Shown here piece by piece: positions 1 to 5,428 of a stretch of 7,080 nt of DNA. The DNA comes from an uncultured Pseudorhodobacter sp. (GTDB lineage: Bacteria; Pseudomonadota; Alphaproteobacteria; Rhodobacterales; Rhodobacteraceae). Position 1 is the first letter of the stretch, and each line of letters begins with the position of its first letter. The translations under genes and the position numbers were made by a program. Below the pieces are notes generated by a model. It did not search any database and was not told where the DNA came from. It saw only the letters and a list, made by a program, of their open reading frames with translations. The stretch covers positions 1 to 7,080 of the forward strand of contig CAMFLG010000160.1 of NCBI GenBank assembly GCA_945957495.1, read 5' to 3'.

Positions 1-717
1 GGTCAGGGTGACGGATTCGGGTTCCAGCGCGACGGCATGGGGTTCGCCCACAACGCGGTTGGCGCCCAGACGGTTCATCTTGTGGCGTTTGACCATTTGC
101 AGGAACTGGTGGGTGTCGGTCATCGCATCCCAATCCGCCCGCAGATCGGCGGCGCGCGCAGGATCTGCCTTGGCCGGTTCGGTGGGCTTGGCGGGGCTGA
201 ACGTGAGGGACGGCGATTGTTCGGTCAGGCGCAGGGTGCTGACCAGCGTTGCAAAGCCTGCGTGGTTCGACTCTGTCTTCAGATGCACCTTGTGAACCGC
301 ATCGCCTGCTGCATCGAACACCTGCAGGCTGCGTTTGATGCTGCCATCAGGTGCCTCTTCCTCGACCGCAAAGCCATGCACCCAATGCGACGGGAACATG
401 CGCATGTCGATTTCCGGGTCCAGCACCATCGCGGCGTGCGGGCCGCCGTGATAGTCGCTGTAATGGCCCCGCCGTTCGTGGACGCAAGAGGTGTTGCGGG
501 TCAGCGCCAGCACATCGCCCAGCGTGCCGATCAGCGGAAACAGGGCGTCCGGCGTTGCATCAATCGCGGTAACACCATGGCCGATATGGGCGGCCACCAG
601 CGCTGCCTCTGGGATGCCATTTGCCGCCGCAAAGTCGCGGGCACGGGATTTGGGGGATTCGCGGCGCAGCGCGCGGATCGTGGCGGGGTCAAGCACAGAG
701 ATCTGGCCGTCGGCCAT
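1..717 (-). CDS. hmuS: HmuS/HemS-family heme-utilisation protein, C-terminus cut by the window edge
   Basis: The reverse strand is open from ATG 717-715 to the window edge, giving 239 codons with no stop, so the C-terminal third is missing (the family is usually about 340-350 residues with two repeated halves). HmuS/HemS/ShuS/PhuS proteins are cytosolic; they bind imported heme and pass it on or help degrade it. Visible family sequence includes RARDFAAANGIPEAALVAAH near the N-terminus, the segment VHERRGHYSDYHG around residues 79-91, FPSHWVHGFAV, and the start of the second half, WDAMTDTHQFLQMVKRH. His203 in TDTHQF is at the expected place for the proximal heme ligand (His193-209 in characterised homologues, from memory). 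The start is supported by AAGGA at 729-725, seven bases upstream. It is transcribed divergently from the receptor-exbBD-tonB genes, which is a usual arrangement for heme loci. The family is well supported; degradation versus trafficking cannot be decided from sequence. Confidence 0.93.
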   Translation of the reverse strand, partial: MADGQISVLDPATIRALRRESPKSRARDFAAANGIPEAALVAAHIGHGVTAIDATPDALFPLIGTLGDVLALTRNTSCVHERRGHYSDYHGGPHAAMVLDPEIDMRMFPSHWVHGFAVEEEAPDGSIKRSLQVFDAAGDAVHKVHLKTESNHAGFATLVSTLRLTEQSPSLTFSPAKPTEPAKADPARAADLRADWDAMTDTHQFLQMVKRHKMNRLGANRVVGEPHAVALEPESVTLT

Positions 718-813
718 TGTGGCATCCTTTCATCGCATTTTGTCATGAAGGGCGCATATCTGGCGGGCCGGATCGGGGTGAAAACCCTGTTGGCCGAGGC
801 TGGGGCGCGGGTG

Positions 814-841
814 TGTCAAGTGTTGGAAAGAATACTTGACA
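814..841. promoter_or_regulatory. 28-base imperfect palindrome, candidate operator
   Basis: The left arm TGTCAAGTGTT (814-824) and right arm AATACTTGACA (831-841) are reverse complements with one mismatch in eleven, separated by the six bases GGAAAG. The right arm contains the TTGACA that would serve as the -35 of the rightward promoter, and the element falls just downstream of the likely hmuS start point. A bound repressor could therefore act on both directions. It does not look like the classical 19-base Fur box, and the regulator is not identified. Confidence 0.55.
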
Positions 842-864
842 ATAACTATAGGTAATTCTAGAGG
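836..864 (+). promoter_or_regulatory. Possible promoter for the heme-receptor operon
   Basis: A perfect TTGACA (836-841) is followed after 17 bases by TAGAGG (859-864), which matches a sigma-70 -10 box at three of six positions. The poor -10 suggests a weak or activator-dependent promoter, or that the true start is elsewhere. The -35 lies inside the right arm of the 814-841 palindrome, compatible with repression. Confidence 0.35.
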
Positions 865-883
865 CTATTTCCTGACAGTTCAA
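855..883 (-). promoter_or_regulatory. hmuS: Probable hmuS promoter
   Basis: On the reverse strand TTGAAC (883-878) and TAGAAT (860-855) are separated by 17 bases; TAGAAT matches the -10 consensus at five of six positions and TTGAAC matches the -35 at four. Transcription would start near 848 and leave an hmuS leader of about 130 bases. It overlaps the proposed rightward promoter almost completely, so the two polymerases would compete. Confidence 0.45.
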
Positions 884-907
884 GTCGGAATATTCCGAAG
901 CCTGTCA
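873..907. repeat. Nested inverted repeat around a 14-base perfect palindrome
   Basis: TCGGAATATTCCGA (885-898) is a perfect palindrome. It is enclosed by a second pair of complementary arms, TGACAG (873-878) and CTGTCA (902-907), with unequal spacers of six and three bases. The element lies in the expected 5' leader of the receptor mRNA, so it could be a protein-binding site in DNA or a two-part stem in RNA. It also covers the proposed hmuS -35 box. Confidence 0.5.
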
Positions 908-965
908 ACCAGCCAGCACGCTCGCATTTCGCCGCGGCCAGCCCTTCCCCTAATCTTCATTCCGA

Positions 966-978
966 AGGGATGACCATG
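966..978 (+). promoter_or_regulatory. Ribosome-binding site that decides the receptor start
   Basis: AGGGA at 966-970 lies five bases before ATG 976 but overlaps the in-frame upstream ATG at 970. Position 970 would have no usable Shine-Dalgarno spacing, so 976 is preferred. Confidence 0.6.
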
Positions 979-3093
979 CTGCTGCACCCCTCTGCCCGGT
1001 TCGGGCGAATTTCACTTTTGGTTTCCGTCAGCGCGATTGCGATGACGCTTGCCACATCGCCTGCCACTGCCCAACAGGCCGAACCGGACAGCGTATTTCA
1101 GATGCTGGGCCGGATCATCTTTGGCACCGGCACCCCGAAGCTTGCGATTGACACACCGCAGGCCGTGACGGTGATCGAACAGGAAGAGCTGGACCGCGAT
1201 CAGCCCAGCAACATCACCGATCTGTTCACCGGGGTTCCGGGTGTGCAGGGCACCGGTGCCTCTGCCCGACCCTTGGGGCAATCGTTCAACATCCGCGGGA
1301 TCGGCAATGCCGAACAAACCGCGTCGGCGGCGCGGATCATCGTGACGGTGGATGGCGCGCCGAAATTCTTTGAACAGTACCGGATGGGATCGTTCTTTGG
1401 CGATCTGGACCTGTACAAACGGGTTGAGGTGCTGCGCGGCCCGGCCTCATCCACGTTGTACGGATCGGGGGCAATCGGCGGTGTGGTTGCCTTTACCACC
1501 AAGGATGCCAGCGATTTTCTGGTTGCGGGCGCAGACAACGCGCTGCAGGTCAAGCTGGGCTATGACAGCAACGGCGACACCCTGCGCGCAGGCGCGATCT
1601 ATGCCACGCGGCAGGGCAACGCCGAATACCTTCTGGCGCTGAACAATGCCTCGGGCGGCGACATGGTGGATGGCGCGGGTGAGATCATTCCGGGCACTGC
1701 GTTCAATTCGATGTCGGGTCTGTTGAAAGGCACCTGGGTGCTGGGCGATGACGCCGATCAAAGCATCACCTTCTCGATGTCGCGCACTGACAGCGATCTG
1801 GATGACACGGCGGTGGCGCAAACAGGTGGCGCGGCGGCTTCGCAATTCGGCACCGCCGATATTCACACCATCGACGACACCATCTCGCTGACCTACAACA
1901 ACGCCGCGTCGGACAATCCGTGGCTGAACCTGACGGCGCAGCTTTCCTATACAGACACCACCGCCGACAAGGACAACTTCCTGTACGGATTCTTGTGCGC
2001 GCCGGGCCGCAATGCCGTGCTGTGCGATTCAAGCTATGGCTATTCCACCACCTCACTGAAGGTCGAAAACACCGCTGATCTGAGCACGGGTCTGTGGGAA
2101 AACTACCTGATCGCCGGGGTGCAGTGGACGGGGCAAGAGCGCACGGCCTCTTCTTCGGTAGGCGATCTGGCATTTCACCCCGAAGGCACCGCCGACACAA
2201 CGGGCGTCTATCTGCAGGGCGAATTCGTCTGGAATGAAAAGCTGACCCTGATCCCCGGTCTGCGCGCGGATTTCAGCACCATTACCCCGGGGCGCGGCGC
2301 GGTTCTGGCGGGCGGCGCTGCGCAATCGGACACCGCCGTTTCGCCGAAACTGGCGGCGATGTATCAGGTGACGGACAACTTCTCGCTGTTCGGCACATTG
2401 GCCAAGACCGAACGGATGCCGACGCTGGACGAATTGTATTCGTCCGAGGCGGCCAGCAGCCTGCCCGCGCGCACGCCCAGCCTGAACCTGGAAAAAGAAC
2501 AGGCGACGACGGTTGAACTGGGCTTCACCTGGCAAAGTCAGGGGTTGTTGCAGGCCGACGACAGCCTGCAGATCAAGGCGACGGCGTTCAACAACGATCT
2601 GACCAACATGATTGCGGTCACGCCGCGCGTGGTGGGTGGCGCGGCGGTGCCCTATTTCAGCAATATCGACAGCGCGCAGATCTGGGGCGGCGAGGTTGAG
2701 GCGTTCTATGATGCCGACCGCTGGTTCAGCCAGCTGGCCTATTCCAACGTACGGTCGAAGGACAATGCGACGGGCCTGACACTGGCCGATACACCGGCAG
2801 AGAACGTGGTGCTGACGGTGGGGGCAAAGTTCCCGGTTCAGAACATGACGATCGGCTGGCGTGGGTCGTATTTCGATGCGATCACCACCTCTTCGGCCAC
2901 CACAAGCGCGCCGTCCTATGACACGCAGGATGTGTTCGTGACCTGGGCCCCGGAAGAGGGCGGTCTGGCCGGATTCCAGGTGAACCTGATGGTCGAAAAC
3001 ATCTGGGACGCGGAATATCGCAACAACCTGTCACTGGACAATGCGCCCGGGCGCAACACCAAGCTGACTGTCGCCAAGATCATCACGTTCTAG
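976..3093 (+). CDS. hmuR: TonB-dependent outer-membrane receptor, probable heme/hemin receptor
   Basis: A 705-residue outer-membrane protein. Residues 1-32 form a signal peptide with likely cleavage after SPATA (Ala32). A segment LGRIIFGTG (about 44-52) lies where the TonB box is found in related heme receptors, and the plug runs roughly 55-178 with the family motifs QSFNIRGIG and VEVLRGPASSTLYGSGAIGG. The rest is a beta-barrel ending in a C-terminal Phe, as outer-membrane insertion requires. Receptors of this type bind heme or hemoproteins outside the cell and import heme at the expense of TonB energy. The heme assignment rests on length, plug motifs and the neighbours hmuS, exbBD-tonB and hemP. 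Oddly, the FRAP/NPNL region typical of heme receptors is degenerate (ERMPTLDELY at 479-488 and TPSLNL at 500-505) and contains no His; the mature protein has only His297 and His401. Cys341 and Cys350 could form a disulfide in a surface loop. Start 976 is chosen over 970 from the ribosome-binding site. A different iron chelate as substrate is not excluded. Confidence 0.9.
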   Translation: MLLHPSARFGRISLLVSVSAIAMTLATSPATAQQAEPDSVFQMLGRIIFGTGTPKLAIDTPQAVTVIEQEELDRDQPSNITDLFTGVPGVQGTGASARPLGQSFNIRGIGNAEQTASAARIIVTVDGAPKFFEQYRMGSFFGDLDLYKRVEVLRGPASSTLYGSGAIGGVVAFTTKDASDFLVAGADNALQVKLGYDSNGDTLRAGAIYATRQGNAEYLLALNNASGGDMVDGAGEIIPGTAFNSMSGLLKGTWVLGDDADQSITFSMSRTDSDLDDTAVAQTGGAAASQFGTADIHTIDDTISLTYNNAASDNPWLNLTAQLSYTDTTADKDNFLYGFLCAPGRNAVLCDSSYGYSTTSLKVENTADLSTGLWENYLIAGVQWTGQERTASSSVGDLAFHPEGTADTTGVYLQGEFVWNEKLTLIPGLRADFSTITPGRGAVLAGGAAQSDTAVSPKLAAMYQVTDNFSLFGTLAKTERMPTLDELYSSEAASSLPARTPSLNLEKEQATTVELGFTWQSQGLLQADDSLQIKATAFNNDLTNMIAVTPRVVGGAAVPYFSNIDSAQIWGGEVEAFYDADRWFSQLAYSNVRSKDNATGLTLADTPAENVVLTVGAKFPVQNMTIGWRGSYFDAITTSSATTSAPSYDTQDVFVTWAPEEGGLAGFQVNLMVENIWDAEYRNNLSLDNAPGRNTKLTVAKIITF

Positions 3094-3105
3094 GACATGG
3101 CGATG
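3092..3105 (+). promoter_or_regulatory. exbB: Ribosome-binding site that decides the exbB start
   Basis: AGGA (3092-3095), overlapping the receptor stop codon TAG (3091-3093), is seven bases before ATG 3103 but only one base before the in-frame ATG at 3097. This favours 3103 and suggests that ribosomes finishing the receptor re-initiate on exbB. Confidence 0.55.
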
Positions 3106-3861
3106 CGGCGCAGTCTTGTTTTGTCCTTGGGTCTGATGCTGCCGCAAGTTGCGGCCGCACAGGGCCTTGACCACGCCCCGATTCCGGTGGTGCAGATGCT
3201 GGCATCGGCGCATGTGGTGGTGCAGGGGGTCAGCGCCATTCTGGCGCTGGCACTGTTCGCCACAACGACAATCCTGCTGTACAAGGCGGTGGCCCTGCCA
3301 GTGGCGGCGCGGCGGCTGCGGCACAGCCGGGCGCTGATCACCAATGCCGCATCGTTGGCGGCACTTGGCCCGGCGCTGGCGGCGCGGCGCGATCCGGCGG
3401 CCCTTATGGCAGAGGCTGCGCTGACGGAAATGGCGGCATCGGCGGGGTTGGTGGCCACAGCGGGGCCCGCCGGGGTGAAAGAACGCGTGCGCGCGACGCT
3501 GGAGCAGATCGCGGCAGAGGCGGCGGGGCGGCTGCGGGCCGGAACGGGCATTCTGGCCACCGTTGCCTCTACCGCGCCGTTCATCGGGCTGTTCGGCACG
3601 GTCTGGGGCATCATGTCCAGCTTTCTGGCGATATCGGCACAGAAAACAACCAATCTGGCCGTGGTCGCCCCGGGCATCGCCGAGGCGCTGCTGGTCACTG
3701 GCTTTGGTCTGGTGGCGGCGATTCCGGCGGTGATCGTTTACAACGTCATCCTGCGCCGGGTGGCGCGCTGGCGGGTGGACCTTGCGGGTGCGGCGGTGGC
3801 GGTTGAGGCGCATCTGAGCCGCGAGTTGGACCGGCGCGCGACCGAAGGCAGGGGGGCGTGA
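3103..3861 (+). CDS. exbB: ExbB, proton-channel subunit of the TonB energising complex
   Basis: A 252-residue inner-membrane protein of the MotA/TolQ/ExbB family. The first 20 residues (MRRSLVLSLGLMLPQVAAAQ) form an apparent cleavable signal peptide, as in the longer ExbB type. Three membrane segments follow at about 38-62, 149-177 and 185-218, with a large cytoplasmic region between the first two. The family core STAPFIGLFGTVWGIM and VAPGIAEALLVTGFGLVAAIPA is intact. Thr166, Glu194 and Thr199 match E. coli ExbB Thr148, Glu176 and Thr181 in identity and spacing, the residues implicated in proton movement. ExbB forms the pentamer around ExbD that uses the proton gradient to drive TonB. It follows the receptor gene directly and its TGA overlaps the exbD ATG by one base, so it is almost certainly co-translated with exbD. 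An ATG six bases upstream (3097) is the alternative start. Confidence 0.96.
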   Translation: MRRSLVLSLGLMLPQVAAAQGLDHAPIPVVQMLASAHVVVQGVSAILALALFATTTILLYKAVALPVAARRLRHSRALITNAASLAALGPALAARRDPAALMAEAALTEMAASAGLVATAGPAGVKERVRATLEQIAAEAAGRLRAGTGILATVASTAPFIGLFGTVWGIMSSFLAISAQKTTNLAVVAPGIAEALLVTGFGLVAAIPAVIVYNVILRRVARWRVDLAGAAVAVEAHLSRELDRRATEGRGA

Positions 3862-4280
3862 TGGCAGGCGGAATTTCCGGCGGCGAAGGTGATTTGTCAG
3901 AGGCGGCAGAGATCAACGTCACGCCCTTTATCGACGTGATGCTGGTCTTGCTGATCGTGTTCATGGTGGCAGCGCCCCTCTCAACGGTGGATGTGCCGGT
4001 GAACCTGCCCACGAGTTCGGCCCCGCCGCCCGAACGCCCCGATGACCCGATCATCGTGACCCTGACGACCGACCTTTCGCTGAGCGTCAATGGAACGCCG
4101 GTTGTGGGCGACGGGCTGGCCGCAGCCTTGACAGCCGCCAGCGACGACAAGCCGGAAACTCCGGTGGTTATCCGGGCGGATCGCGGGATTGCCTATGGCG
4201 AAATCATGGGCCTGCTGGACCGGATGCGTGATGCCGGGTTCCTGAAGGTGGCCTTGGCCGGGACCGAGGCCACGCCATGA
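3861..4280 (+). CDS. exbD: ExbD, TonB energising complex subunit
   Basis: A 139-residue ExbD/TolR protein: short cytoplasmic tail, one membrane segment (about 22-42), then a periplasmic domain with VVIRADRGIAYGEIMGLLDRM, typical of the family. Asp25 in NVTPFIDVMLVLLIVFM is the essential protonatable residue and falls at the same number as in E. coli ExbD. The Pro-rich stretch after the membrane helix (SSAPPPERPDDP) is the flexible periplasmic linker. ExbD sits in the ExbB pore and couples proton flow to TonB. The start ATG 3861 overlaps the exbB stop (TGATG) and follows a G-rich AGGGGGG at 3850-3856; a GTG at 3858 is possible but less likely. Its stop overlaps the tonB start by four bases (ATGA). 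Confidence 0.96.
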   Translation: MAGGISGGEGDLSEAAEINVTPFIDVMLVLLIVFMVAAPLSTVDVPVNLPTSSAPPPERPDDPIIVTLTTDLSLSVNGTPVVGDGLAAALTAASDDKPETPVVIRADRGIAYGEIMGLLDRMRDAGFLKVALAGTEATP

Positions 4281-5065
4281 GGGATTGGGCTGGCTGGACG
4301 ATTTCCGGGGTGGTGACGGCGGCGCTGTTTGCCGGTGGTGCGGCGGCGGCATTGCGGCAACCGCCCGGCGTGACAGAGGGCGCAGAGCCGGTTGCCGTGG
4401 CGATGGACCTTTCGGTCGGGCTTGTGGCGGCGCCACCCCCTGCGGTGGCCGCTGCCGATCTGCCCACCCCACCCGCACCGCCGCCCGCGCCCGCCGCCGC
4501 CGCGCCAAAGCCCACCGTCAGTGCTGATCGCGCGCCGGTGCTGGCCCTGCCAAAGACGCTGGCCTTGGCCGATGCCCCCCTTTCCCTGCCGCAGGTGGAC
4601 AAGGCCGCACCGCCAAAGCCGGACCCTAAACCGGAACCACCCGCCAAAAAGACCGACCCTGCCCCGGAACAGCCAAAGCAGGCCGAGAAGAAAGCGCCAG
4701 CGAAGGAAAAGCCGAAGAAATCTGCCAAAGCCGCGGCAGCGGCACCCACAGGCGGGGCTGCGGCACCCGCCAAACCGGCGCAGGCCCGCAAAGAGGCGGG
4801 CACCGCCAGCGAGGCAAGCTATGCCAAGGCCGTGCTGAAAAAGATTGCGAAGCTGTCGCGCAAGGCCGCGCCGGGCAAGGGCAGGGCTGTGGTTGGCTTT
4901 GTCATCGCCGCCGATGGCCAGTTGAGCCGGGTGGTCATCCTGACATCTTCGGGAATCGATGCGTTGGACAAGACCGCGCTGGACCACATCCGCCGCGCCG
5001 CGCCCTTTGCGGCACCGCCGCAGGGGGCTAGGGCCAGCTTTTCCTTTGAATTCGTGGCGAAATAG
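4277..5065 (+). CDS. tonB: TonB-family energy transducer
   Basis: A 262-residue protein with the TonB layout. A single N-terminal membrane anchor (about 4-26) is followed by a long Pro/Ala/Lys periplasmic spacer (about 51-170; first PPAPPPAPAAAAPKP, then Lys-rich KPDPKPEPPAKK and EKKAPAKEKPKK). The folded C-terminal domain (about 180-262) carries YAKAVLKKIAKLSRKA, VVGFVIAADGQLSRVVI and SSGIDALDKTALDHIRRAAPF, as in the TonB C-terminal family. It contacts the TonB box of outer-membrane receptors and transmits energy from ExbB/ExbD. It overlaps exbD by four bases and has GAGG (4266-4269) seven bases upstream. Unusually, the anchor MRDWAGWTISGVVTAALFAG has no His: the Ser-x3-His pattern critical in E. 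coli TonB (Ser16, His20) reads Ser10-x3-Thr14. It is probably dedicated to the adjacent receptor. Confidence 0.93.
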   Translation: MRDWAGWTISGVVTAALFAGGAAAALRQPPGVTEGAEPVAVAMDLSVGLVAAPPPAVAAADLPTPPAPPPAPAAAAPKPTVSADRAPVLALPKTLALADAPLSLPQVDKAAPPKPDPKPEPPAKKTDPAPEQPKQAEKKAPAKEKPKKSAKAAAAAPTGGAAAPAKPAQARKEAGTASEASYAKAVLKKIAKLSRKAAPGKGRAVVGFVIAADGQLSRVVILTSSGIDALDKTALDHIRRAAPFAAPPQGARASFSFEFVAK

Positions 5066-5100
5066 TCGCAAAGGCGCATTTTGAATGTCGAATTTATTAC

Positions 5101-5117
5101 CTGAGTGAAATAATCAG
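5101..5117. promoter_or_regulatory. CTGA-N9-TCAG element resembling an alphaproteobacterial iron box
   Basis: CTGA (5101-5104) and TCAG (5114-5117) flank nine bases, giving a TGA-N9-TCA core at 5102-5116. This matches the published form of the RirA-type iron box of Rhizobiales, with related motifs in Rhodobacterales. The motif has only six fixed positions, so chance is possible, but it lies in the AT-rich leader of a heme-uptake gene. The regulator is inferred, not shown. Confidence 0.4.
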
Positions 5118-5121
5118 CTTT

Positions 5122-5139
5122 ACAAAAAAGTAATTTTGT
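5122..5139. repeat. A/T inverted repeat in the hemP leader
   Basis: ACAAAA (5122-5127) and TTTTGT (5134-5139) are complementary around AAGTAA. The run of U after a weak stem is not a typical terminator because the stem has only one GC pair. It could be an operator half-site pair or part of the promoter. Confidence 0.35.
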
Positions 5140-5210
5140 CGGAATTAGAGGCTCTCGCCAACCCGTACCGGGCCAGCCACGAACGCAACGCTTTTGAAGA
5201 AAGGAAGCGC

Positions 5211-5255
5211 ATGTCCGGCTCGGATAAGTCCCCCTTTTGCAAAGAGGGCCGCTGA
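5211..5255 (+). CDS. 14-residue small ORF just upstream of hemP (possible leader peptide)
   Basis: ATG 5211 opens a 14-codon frame, MSGSDKSPFCKEGR, ending in TGA 5253-5255; the hemP ATG follows after a single base at 5257, in another frame. It has a better ribosome-binding site than many genes here: AAGGA at 5201-5205, five bases before the ATG. Its last codons cover the hemP Shine-Dalgarno (5244-5248), so its translation would open the hairpin there and deliver ribosomes to hemP. The peptide has one Cys (residue 10), no Cys-Pro heme motif and no run of a single amino acid that would suggest classical attenuation. Whether it is translated is inferred from position and ribosome-binding site only. 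Confidence 0.4.
   Translation: MSGSDKSPFCKEGR
5231..5248 (+). promoter_or_regulatory. Hairpin that would mask the hemP ribosome-binding site
   Basis: CCC (5231-5233) pairs with GGG (5246-5248) and CTTT (5234-5237) with AAAG (5241-5244), leaving a TGC loop and one bulged A. The GAGGG at 5244-5248 is the only good Shine-Dalgarno for hemP ATG 5257, so this stem would reduce hemP initiation unless opened. The same CCTTT (5233-5237) could instead pair with AAAGG (5200-5204), the ribosome-binding site of the small upstream ORF. Confidence 0.4.
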
Positions 5256-5256
5256 A

Positions 5257-5418
5257 ATGACGGCCCTTCCAGCCAGCACGGCATTCCAGCACGACGCGAC
5301 CCCGCTGCATGATGCATTGCATCTGACCAACGGTGGCGCTGTGGCGCGCATCCATCTGAATGGGCAAATCTATTCGCTGCGGATCACCAAGCAGGGCAAA
5401 TTGATCCTGACCAAGTAG
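5257..5418 (+). CDS. hemP: HemP/HmuP-family small heme-uptake protein
   Basis: A 53-residue protein whose C-terminus IYSLRITKQGKLILTK is the hallmark of the HemP family (the conserved block ending in Leu-Thr-Lys just before the stop). These proteins are encoded beside heme receptors. In Bradyrhizobium HmuP is reported as a co-activator of heme-receptor transcription; elsewhere the function is unclear. There is no signal peptide or membrane segment, fitting a cytoplasmic role. The start at 5257 is supported by GAGGG at 5244-5248, eight bases upstream; the same frame continues up to a TTG at 5194, but that start has no comparable site. The N-terminal half is variable, as in the family. It lies 191 bases after tonB with its own leader region, so it may be controlled separately from the receptor operon. 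Confidence 0.88.
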   Translation: MTALPASTAFQHDATPLHDALHLTNGGAVARIHLNGQIYSLRITKQGKLILTK

Positions 5419-5428
5419 CGACGTGTCC

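Larger units (their letters stand above)
718..975. promoter_or_regulatory. Divergent control region between hmuS and the heme-receptor operon
   Basis: No gene is supported here. The stretch nearer hmuS (718-813) is GC-rich and would be mostly hmuS untranslated leader. The middle (814-910) is distinctly AT-richer and carries the promoter-like and palindromic elements listed separately. The last 65 bases are C-rich receptor leader. Because both flanking units serve heme uptake, a shared iron- or heme-responsive control is expected; this is inference, and I could not match any element confidently to a known Fur, Irr, RirA or IscR site. Confidence 0.7.
5066..5256 (+). promoter_or_regulatory. AT-rich hemP leader region
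   Basis: The 191 bases between tonB and hemP are sharply AT-richer than their neighbours at 5076-5148, then return to mixed composition. I find no good sigma-70 promoter: TTTACA at 5119-5124 lacks a convincing -10, and AATAAT at 5109-5114 lacks a -35. The region carries an iron-box-like motif, an inverted repeat, a small ORF and a hairpin, listed separately. The composition break and dense elements suggest that hemP has its own regulated leader even if some transcripts continue from tonB. Confidence 0.5.

Noticed and set aside
774..789. Hairpin GGGT-GAAA-ACCC with a GAAA loop
   Set aside because: Short, in a GC-rich stretch, without a T-run or any clear relation to a gene end; likely chance.
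37..855. Long rightward open frame of 272 codons
   Set aside because: It lies antisense to hmuS, whose reverse-strand translation has clear family sequence through the whole stretch; the rightward product is Arg/Cys-rich with no recognisable domain.
859..866. Eight-base TAGAGGCT shared between the receptor control region (859-866) and the hemP leader (5146-5153)
   Set aside because: Different distance from the nearest -35-like sequence in each case, and one shared 8-mer between two such regions is readily expected by chance.
3031..3813. Reverse-strand open frame of 260 codons
   Set aside because: Antisense to exbB, with an Arg/His/Gln-rich product typical of GC-rich antisense frames.
4470..4505. 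GCC/CCG-rich low-complexity run
   Set aside because: It encodes the Pro/Ala spacer of TonB and is not an independent repeat element.
4193..5071. Reverse-strand open frames of 292 and 199 codons
   Set aside because: Shadows of the Pro/Ala-rich tonB spacer; the Gly/Arg/Ala-rich products follow from its base composition.
5194..5418. Longer hemP starting at TTG 5194 (74 residues)
   Set aside because: No suitable ribosome-binding site before the TTG, while ATG 5257 has GAGGG eight bases upstream and gives the usual family length.
5211..5418. Small ORF and hemP as one gene split by a frameshift
   Set aside because: HemP is full length from 5257 and the small ORF has no family sequence, so there is nothing missing to explain.
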